Program-made: the position numbers and the translations under genes
NCBI GenBank assembly: GCA_029582155.1
Contig: CM055897.1
Coordinates: 9,972,482 to 10,036,481 of the forward strand
Direction of reading: 5' to 3'
DNA length: 64,000 nucleotides
Source of the DNA: Panopea generosa
Taxonomy: Eukaryota; Mollusca; Bivalvia; Adapedonta; Hiatellidae
The notes under the pieces: model-generated
The model's input: only the letters and a program-made list of their open reading frames with translations
What the model was told of the DNA's origin: nothing
The model's database searches: none
Shown here: one piece after another, positions 57,647-64,000 of the stretch
Layout of the letters: every line of letters starts with the position of its first letter
Numbering within the stretch: the first letter of the stretch is position 1

Positions 57647-58537
57647 ATGTTTCTTGAGTTTATATTTACCATCGCAGGTTTCTATTTCAAATTTACTTCT
57701 GTCTATTTTCAACAAAGTATTGTCAATCTCCAATGTGCTTTGGTCATCCTGTAATTAGTTTTGATGTCAGGAGATGTTGAGACAAATCCCGGTCCCGATT
57801 TTACGGATACTGTGAACGTACTAGGTGCTATTTCAATTATCCTTTTAAATATAAGGAGCATTATCCATAAATTTGATTTTATTTCCCAAAACTTTACTGA
57901 TATTGACATAATGTGCTTTACTGAAACTCATCTTAACAACTTGGTACCCTCTGACGATTTAGTTATTGATAACTTTGAGGGATGTATCTACAGAGAGGAT
58001 TGTACTTCTCATTCCGGAGGTCTTTTAGCTTATGTTTCAAAGACAATTATGTCGAAAAGACCTACGGATCTCGAAAGCACAGTAGTCCATGCAATATGGG
58101 TAGAGATTTGTTACAAATCGTCTTCCTTTTTACTTTGTAATATATATCGTTCTCCAAATACACCAGTTTGTTTTTGGGAAAATTTTAATATTTCTATCGA
58201 ACGTGCTCTCGAATCAAATTCCAATATTGCTATTGTCGGTGATCTCAACCAAGATTTATTGAGCAAAAGAGACTGCCATTTACGTAACATTATCATCATA
58301 AATAACATGAAAAATATAATCGATAAACCGACACGAGTGACAGATACCTCAGCAACCTTACTTGACCCTATTATCATATCCGACTGTATACTACCTTTAA
58401 CCTCTGACGTAATAGACATTGATAGACGAGTTAGCGACCACAAAGCTACACTCTTAATAATAAAGTTTCACGATTACAAACAAACATGTTCAAAGCGAAA
58501 AATCTGGAATTACAAAAAGGTGACTATGAAACGTTAA
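57647..58537 (+). pseudogene. LINE ORF2, 2A-like motif and endonuclease domain
   Basis: An ATG at 57647 opens a frame with a hydrophobic leader; a TAA at 57752 interrupts it, four codons before L-M-S-G-D-V-E-T-N-P-G-P. The endonuclease (APE/EEP family) follows: I-I-L-L-N-I-R-S-I, C-F-T-E-T-H-L, A-I-W-V-E-I, C-N-I-Y-R-S-P, I-V-G-D-L-N-Q-D, D-P-I-I-I-S, S-D-H-K-A-T. These include the catalytic ET, GDxN and SDH residues. The domain is uninterrupted to a frameshift near 58520, after which the frame ends at 58537. The enzyme nicks DNA for target-primed reverse transcription. Confidence 0.88.
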
Positions 58538-59400
58538 ACCACATGATATCCGACTAAGACTGGGACTTTATTGAAGAACTTGACATAAATGACTCATGTT
58601 CACGATTTACAGAGACATTTCTATCACTTATGACTTAATGTATCCCATCCAAAGAAGTAACAGTTCGACCTTATGACAAACCCTGGTACGACTCACAGTT
58701 ACGAACAACTTCAAGACAAAGAGACAGACAAAAGAAAATAGCGACCAAAAGTACAAACCAAAATGATTGGAAAAAATACAAACGTTTAAGGAACAAGGTT
58801 AACAACTTGAAAAAACATGCAAAAAAACGCTTTTTCAGCAACTTGGAACAAAATATTGCCACATCTCGGACAAACAATCCAAATCAATACTGGAAAAATC
58901 TAAAGGAACTTGGTTAAAAATAATAGTAAATCCGAAACAATCCGAATACTGAAAACAACACTTACCGACAGCTCCGAAAATATATGTTTCTCAGACAATG
59001 AGAAAGCAAATTGTTTAAATGAGTTTTTTTGCTCTATCTCTAACGTAGATGATAGAGGGTCAACCCTACCAGAACCAAGCATACGGACAAACAGAAAAAA
59101 TAACGACATAACTATATTAAAGAACGACTTTGAAGACATGATTTCTTGTTTAGGTGTTAATAAGGCTGTAGGGTAAGACCTAGTAAGTCGCAGAATTTTA
59201 AAACTAACCATGGGTACAATTTCAAAACCTTTATGTATTTTATTTAATAAGTCTTTTCGCGAGGAATCTTATTCATGCACTTGTTATCCCCTTTATAAGA
59301 AAGGCGATTCATCGTGTGTTAGTAATTACAGACCTATTTCCCTGTTAAGTTGTATTGGTAAACTTATGGAACGTTGTGTGTATAAGTATATATATAATTA
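58520..59400 (+). pseudogene. LINE ORF2, linker and start of reverse transcriptase, broken
   Basis: After the frameshift the frame continues with G-D-Y-E-T-L-N, P-W-Y-D-S-Q-L and N-P-N-Q-Y-W-K-N-L-K, with stops near 58555 and 58636. A second shift near 58910 leads to D-N-E-K-A-N-C-L-N-E-F-F, and a TAA at about 59174 replaces the Pro of N-K-A-V-G-P-D. RT motifs then appear as L-Y-K-K-G-D and N-Y-R-P-I-S-L-L. A small deletion before L-Y-K-K-G-D is likely. Confidence 0.82.
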
Positions 59401-59402
59401 AT

Positions 59403-60908
59403 CATTCCACTGTATACCAATTAATCGACATATACCACCAAATTGTTAATTCAACTGACTTTAAACTTAACACTTGTATGGTCTTCTGTGATATTTCTAA
59501 AGCATTCGACTGTGTTTGGCACAAAGACCTTCTATTCAAAATGCAACAATACGGTATAAATGGCAAAATCTTAAATTGGTTCAATAACTATCTTTCCGGT
59601 AGGAGCCAAAAGGTTTTTGTCGGCACATCCTCTTCTCATACAATGTCCGTCAATGCTGGTGTAACGCAGGGGTCTGTCCTGGGTCCATTACTATTTCTAA
59701 TTTACGTAAATGATATAGCAGACAATTTATTAAGTCTTGCACGTTTGTTTGCAGATGACACTTCCTTAGCGAGCACTGCTACAAATATATCAGATCTTGA
59801 AGGTATAATAAATCACGATCTAGTTATGTTATCTGCTTGGACAAAACAGTGGTTAGTTACGTTCAATCCCTTGAAAACTGAAGCAATATTATTCACATCA
59901 AAACAAGTTCGTAATCCATCACTATTGTTTGAAAATATTCCTGTAACATTTGTTGAAAATCACAAACACTTGGGCCTTACAATCAGTAATAATGGTAAAT
60001 GGCACGCTCATATTGAAAACATAATACAGTCTGCATCCAAAATTCTTAGCATGATGAGAAAAGTTAAATTTAAAATACGTAGGGACTCTCTTAATCAAAT
60101 TTATATATCATTTATTCGCCCAATTTTAGAATACGCCTCGGTAGTGTGTGATAACTGTACCTGCTACGAGAAAGACAACTTAGAAAAAATTCAACATGAA
60201 GCTGCCAGAATTGTTACTGGCACAACAAGATCAATATCCATTTCAAAAGTATATAAAGAAATTGGCTGGTTATCTCTGTCAGACAGAAGAAAGTGTCAAA
60301 AATTGATATTGGCATACAAAATAAAACATGGTATGACACCAAACTACTTAATAGATTTATTTCCCGATACAGTTAGTATTAGAACAACATACGATCTTAG
60401 AAACTCACAAGATCTTGATATCATTACCAGACGAACTGAGCTCTTTGCAAATTCTTTCATTCCATCAACAGTTTCGTTGTGGAATAAACTATCAGTTGCT
60501 TTAAGGGAAGCACCATCATTATCAATATATAAACGAAACCTTATAAAAACTTGTTTTCATCCAGTTATAGTTCCAAAACACTTAAACTACGGTATACGAA
60601 TATTTTCTGCACAGCATGCAAGACTAAGAAATAATTGTAGTAACTTAATTCATGATCTTTGCGTTAATCATATAGAAAATTATCCAACATGTATCTGTAC
60701 GCATGGAGTGGAAGATGCTGAACATTACTTTTTTAACTGCATTCTTTTTGTACAACAAAGAATTAAATTATTTCAAAACACAAGGTTGTTCCATCCACTC
60801 AATGTCAAAAAGCTGTTATATGGATCGTCTGATCATTCATATGAAGACAACATAAATCTCTTCGAAAATATTCAAACTTTCATTCACGAATCCAGAAGAT
60901 TCCAATAA
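59403..60908 (+). pseudogene. LINE ORF2, reverse transcriptase core and C-terminal zinc-knuckle-like region, open
   Basis: A third frameshift near 59400 separates this long open stretch (about 500 codons) from the RT start. Motif A is F-C-D-I-S-K-A-F-D-C-V-W-H-K, motif B G-V-T-Q-G-S-V-L-G-P-L-L-F, motif C L-F-A-D-D-T-S-L. The thumb region follows (F-I-R-P-I-L-E-Y-A-S), then the C-terminal C-I-C-T-H-G, D-A-E-H-Y-F-F-N-C knuckle usual in Jockey, CR1 and L2 groups. The catalytic Asp pair is intact, so decay is recent in this part. Confidence 0.92.
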
Positions 60909-61015
60909 TTAATTTCGTTATAGTATTTTGTTTTTCTCCCCTGACTCTGTAACAGCTACCACACCATAACCGATCGCGTGAATATCAGTGGCCAACCAGA
61001 TAATACTTTATATAC

Positions 61016-61019
<4 letters not shown>

Positions 61020-61071
<52 letters not shown>
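61020..61071. repeat. Microsatellite (TG)n
   Basis: About 25 TG units inside the putative LINE 3' UTR. Confidence 0.97.
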
Positions 61072-61073
<2 letters not shown>

Positions 61074-61235
61074 TTTTTTAATAATTTAATATTTAATTTC
61101 ATTTAAAAAAAAGCAAAAAATAAAATGATTCCCGCTTTTCAGTTAATACCTCAGCATACATTCATATGTGTGTGCGTGTATGTATGTTTGCATGTGAATG
61201 TCTGTGTATATATGTCTGTGCGGGCGTGTGTGCGT

Positions 61236-61240
61236 ATGTG

Positions 61241-61284
<44 letters not shown>

Positions 61285-61286
61285 TA
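61236..61286. repeat. Microsatellite (GCGT)n
   Basis: About 11 to 12 GCGT units after a TG/TA-rich lead-in. Arg- and His-rich or Cys- and Val-rich open frames over it are artefacts. Confidence 0.95.
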
Positions 61287-61555
61287 CGTGTGTCCGTGTG
61301 TGTTTGCGTGAGTACGCATGTATACTTTCTCATTAACTACACTTTATGTCATTCATATTTACTTGCCAGGAATGTAATATATCTTAACCATCGTTAAAAA
61401 TTGCAAAATAAAGTTGAAAGGGAATGGCTGAATCTAATGTTGAGAGAACTTGTGGCCAGACCCTTTTGCCTTAAATTGTATTTGACTTATATGCATGATA
61501 AATATTGTAATATGTGTTTATTTGGCAATAAAATATGTTTAAACTTTCAAACTGT

Positions 61556-63310
61556 TCCCAAATGCTGTTAATGGAAAGGAGACATTTGTCTTTAATACGT
61601 ATTATTTACTAAAATACAAACCCGTACGATTTTAAGCCGCCCGTTGATTAAGCAGCTTGGTTATATATTACAGGTATCGATCATGCTTTTTGTTGCTGTG
61701 TGTCTAACAAATTGACTTAACATCTACTTTCTTTTCCCGTTTTAGTCTATTATATACTACCTTGGCAAAAAGCTTTAATCTAAGTGACGTAGCACAAAGA
61801 TTTACGTTTATAGATTTCAACCTATGTTCATTTTCTATTTGATGTTTCTGATATGTAGTTGACAGTATATGAATACAAATAAGAGATAGTAACAACATAG
61901 TAATCACGATCCATGTCTATAATAATGATAATCATAAATAAGTACAGTTTCAGCGAATAGCAGAAGTGACAAAAAGGTCATTACTTAGAAACGAAACGCC
62001 CAGAAGCAAAGACGCCACTTGTGTGTTTAAACCCCTGGTAAGCGGTGATCCAGCTTCAGTCCTATCTCCGTCTATGCATCATAATACGAGACTGTGTGGA
62101 ATTGATTAAAACTCCTCTTGTTCTTACAGATATGGCAGCATTCATGTTGACAAAATATTAACTCAACTATTATTTATTAACGTATTATTGAAAATTATTT
62201 CATCATTAGTGTTTTATATCAAATATAGGTGTTGAATCGAAATCTGGAATTAATGGAATATTTCATTAAATAACGCAAAACCTGATATTTATTTGGAAAT
62301 AATATCTGACGACATTACAACTGTATTTATGGGCTATATGTTTGAAGCATTTATTAATATGTATCAGTTACCAAAATTATCTGTTGTATTAATATTGATA
62401 TAGTTACATTATTATAACTAACGCACGACCAGTTTAATCCAGCAAATATTAACGGAGAATTTACTCATATTTCATTTTAATTATCATGATAAAGCATTAT
62501 TTCAGAAAGTTAACATATGGTCTCTTTGAATAGTTTATTAAAAAAATATATTGAAAAAAGTTTATATAATTTATGCTCGAATTCATATACAGTGGAAAAT
62601 ACCAAACATTATTTCATGTACAATCGTATGACGCTCGTACATTTGTTCGTATGGGAAAGGGCAAAAAATATCGTATGAGAATTATGCGTTCTAATTACAT
62701 GGTTCGAGTGCGAAAAGTGTATGAATTCTATGCGATTTTTATCAACGTATATAGGGTTAGTATACGAAATTAAATGTATGAATATCATGTATAAATACTC
62801 GCGTGCCTTTCATATGTAAACTACGACAATTGTGTATTTGTCATATGTAAAAGTTTCTGTAAACTGTACATATTTTATAAGAAACATACATGTACCAGTT
62901 TAAAAAGTGAGGGCAGATTGAAATTGAATGGATATATATCATCCAAACAATTAAAAGCAATGTTTATGCAAGCACGCCGTTTAACTTTATGTTAATCATT
63001 CATAAAGATATCTATACAGGGGCTAGATAAAACTAATTGATTAAATTGAAAAGTAAGTATACATATGTATAACAAGTTATATCAGTAATTTATTCCAATA
63101 TTGTATATTCATTTACAAACAAGAACTATAAATAAAAGAAGATCAAACCTAAAATCTATTCTTTGCAACATATACATTGTTTTTATTTTTATATTATAAC
63201 ATTCAGTGAGCTTTAAAGGCGTGATCAGCGTGCTAGTAAATTAATGTAATTCGTATTTGTGCAATGTATTGACCAGAGTCAACATTAAAGGAATACCGCA
63301 ATTTCCTCTA
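61556..63310. other. No gene recognised
   Basis: AT-rich sequence upstream of the mosaic gene's recognised exons. Two short open frames (61704-61907 minus, 62573-62773 plus) were considered and not accepted. Confidence 0.45.
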
Positions 63311-63319
63311 TATATCTTA

Positions 63320-63860
63320 ACATCAGTCTCAACGTGGTTTTAGAATAAGTCATTCAACGGAATCTTCTTTATTATAATTGTTTGATAAAGAGATAGAGAC
63401 AACAGACGAAGGTCAGTTTGTAGGATATGTTATGGTCGATTTCAGAAAAGCATTCGATTAAGTAAAATGAAATACTATTAAAAGGTTAAAGCTTTCCAAA
63501 TGAAGCGATGAATTAAATTGTATCGTATTTTGATGCATACCTTACCGAACGCTCTCAAGTTGTTGACATAAATTGGACTATGTCAGAACAAAAGTCCATC
63601 GCGTGTTGCGTTCCACACTGCTCCAGCCTTGGGCTTGTTTTGTGTTAATCATTTATAAACAACTTAACCATGACGCTTTCTAAAATTGTCTCAGGTACTG
63701 ATTTATATGCAGATGATACTATAATTGATTATTTTAAATCTGAAAAAAAAAGGAAATCTTGAACGAAATGTTCAGTGTTCACTAAATTATATTTTAAATT
63801 GATGTAAATAGAACGAAATGCTTTTAAACACTGCCAAAACAAAAGTCTCAATGTAGATTG
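63320..63860 (+). pseudogene. Decayed LINE reverse-transcriptase fragment
   Basis: Frames read S-Q-R-G-F-R and H-S-T-E-S-S-L-L near 63345, then V-M-V-D-F-R-K-A-F-D near 63440 (motif A), S-L-G-L-V-L-F near 63640 in the motif B position, and L-Y-A-D-D-T-I-I near 63715 (motif C). Several stops and frameshifts. It differs from the element at 56.7-61.5 kb (LYADDT here, LFADDT there), so it is a separate, older insertion. Confidence 0.72.
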
Positions 63861-64000
63861 GATTTGTCAATAAATCCTGCGTGAAATATCTAACATGATT
63901 TTTTAAACAAAGTATCTTATTTAATTGAAAAAATAAGTATGGCCAAATGTTCTTTTTAAAGTATGTAGCTAAACTAAATAAATTGTATCCGTTTAGTCAC

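Larger units (their letters stand above)
60909..61555 (+). mobile_element. LINE 3' UTR and tail
   Basis: Non-coding, interrupted by (TG)n and (GCGT)n tracts, then a GTTTATTTGGCAATAAAATA tail with an AATAAA at about 61527. Such AATAAA-containing 3' ends are usual for LINEs. The exact 3' boundary is inferred; no target-site duplication was identified. Confidence 0.55.

Noticed and set aside
61125..61397. Open frames rich in Cys/Val/Arg or His/Thr/Arg
   Set aside because: They are translations of TG and GCGT simple repeats in the LINE 3' region.
61704..61907. Minus-strand open frame with a hydrophobic start (M-L-L-L-S-L-I-C) as a candidate signal-peptide exon
   Set aside because: Its best donor is phase 0, whereas the EGF exon starts in phase 1, and nothing else supports expression. 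Still the best candidate if a first exon is sought here.

Overview
This is a eukaryotic window: AT-rich, intron-dense, with spliced exons, simple repeats, minisatellites, tRNA-derived SINEs and decayed LINEs. Nothing prokaryotic or plasmid-like was seen. The protein families (group A-type SRCR, F5/8C-like, PAN, ApeC-like) and the repeat types point to a marine invertebrate, most likely a bivalve or other mollusc. The species cannot be named from sequence alone.

The main host feature is one large minus-strand gene whose recognised exons run from 55894 down to 3609. I find 21 exons, about 3.6 kb or 1,200 codons spread over 52 kb. In transcription order they encode an EGF-like repeat (55.8 kb), an ApeC-like region on three exons (55.2, 52.4, 49.7 kb), five SRCR domains on two exons each (48.7-46.6, 45.4-44.1, 42.1-39.9, 29.6-28.2, 25.5-22.5 kb), two galactose-binding/discoidin-like regions (21.9-16.5 and 15.0-5.1 kb) and a PAN/apple domain ending in a stop at 3609. 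Apart from one junction (49634 to 48727), every exon length and intron phase fits a continuous reading frame. No transmembrane segment was found in these exons and the signal-peptide exon was not found, so secretion is an inference. The domain set suggests a pattern-recognition or adhesion protein.

Upstream of the first recognised exon, on the plus strand, lies a decayed CR1/L2-group LINE (about 56.68-61.55 kb). It has an ORF1 RRM-type region, an endonuclease ORF carrying a 2A-like SGDVETNPGP motif at its N-terminal side, and a long reverse-transcriptase ORF. This is the most distinctive mobile-element signal in the window.

The introns are full of older insertions: LINE relics at 10.1-12.6, 13.4-14.1, 52.6-53.85 (minus) and, beyond the gene, 63.3-64.0 kb; a Tc1-like and a mariner-like transposase relic; several MITE-like elements, one nested inside a LINE relic; and at least three SINE families. 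Dispersed repeat families recur within the gene. Tandem arrays have unit lengths of about 56, 33, 44, 170 and 62 bp. Exon coordinates come from reading splice sites and may be off by one or two bases.
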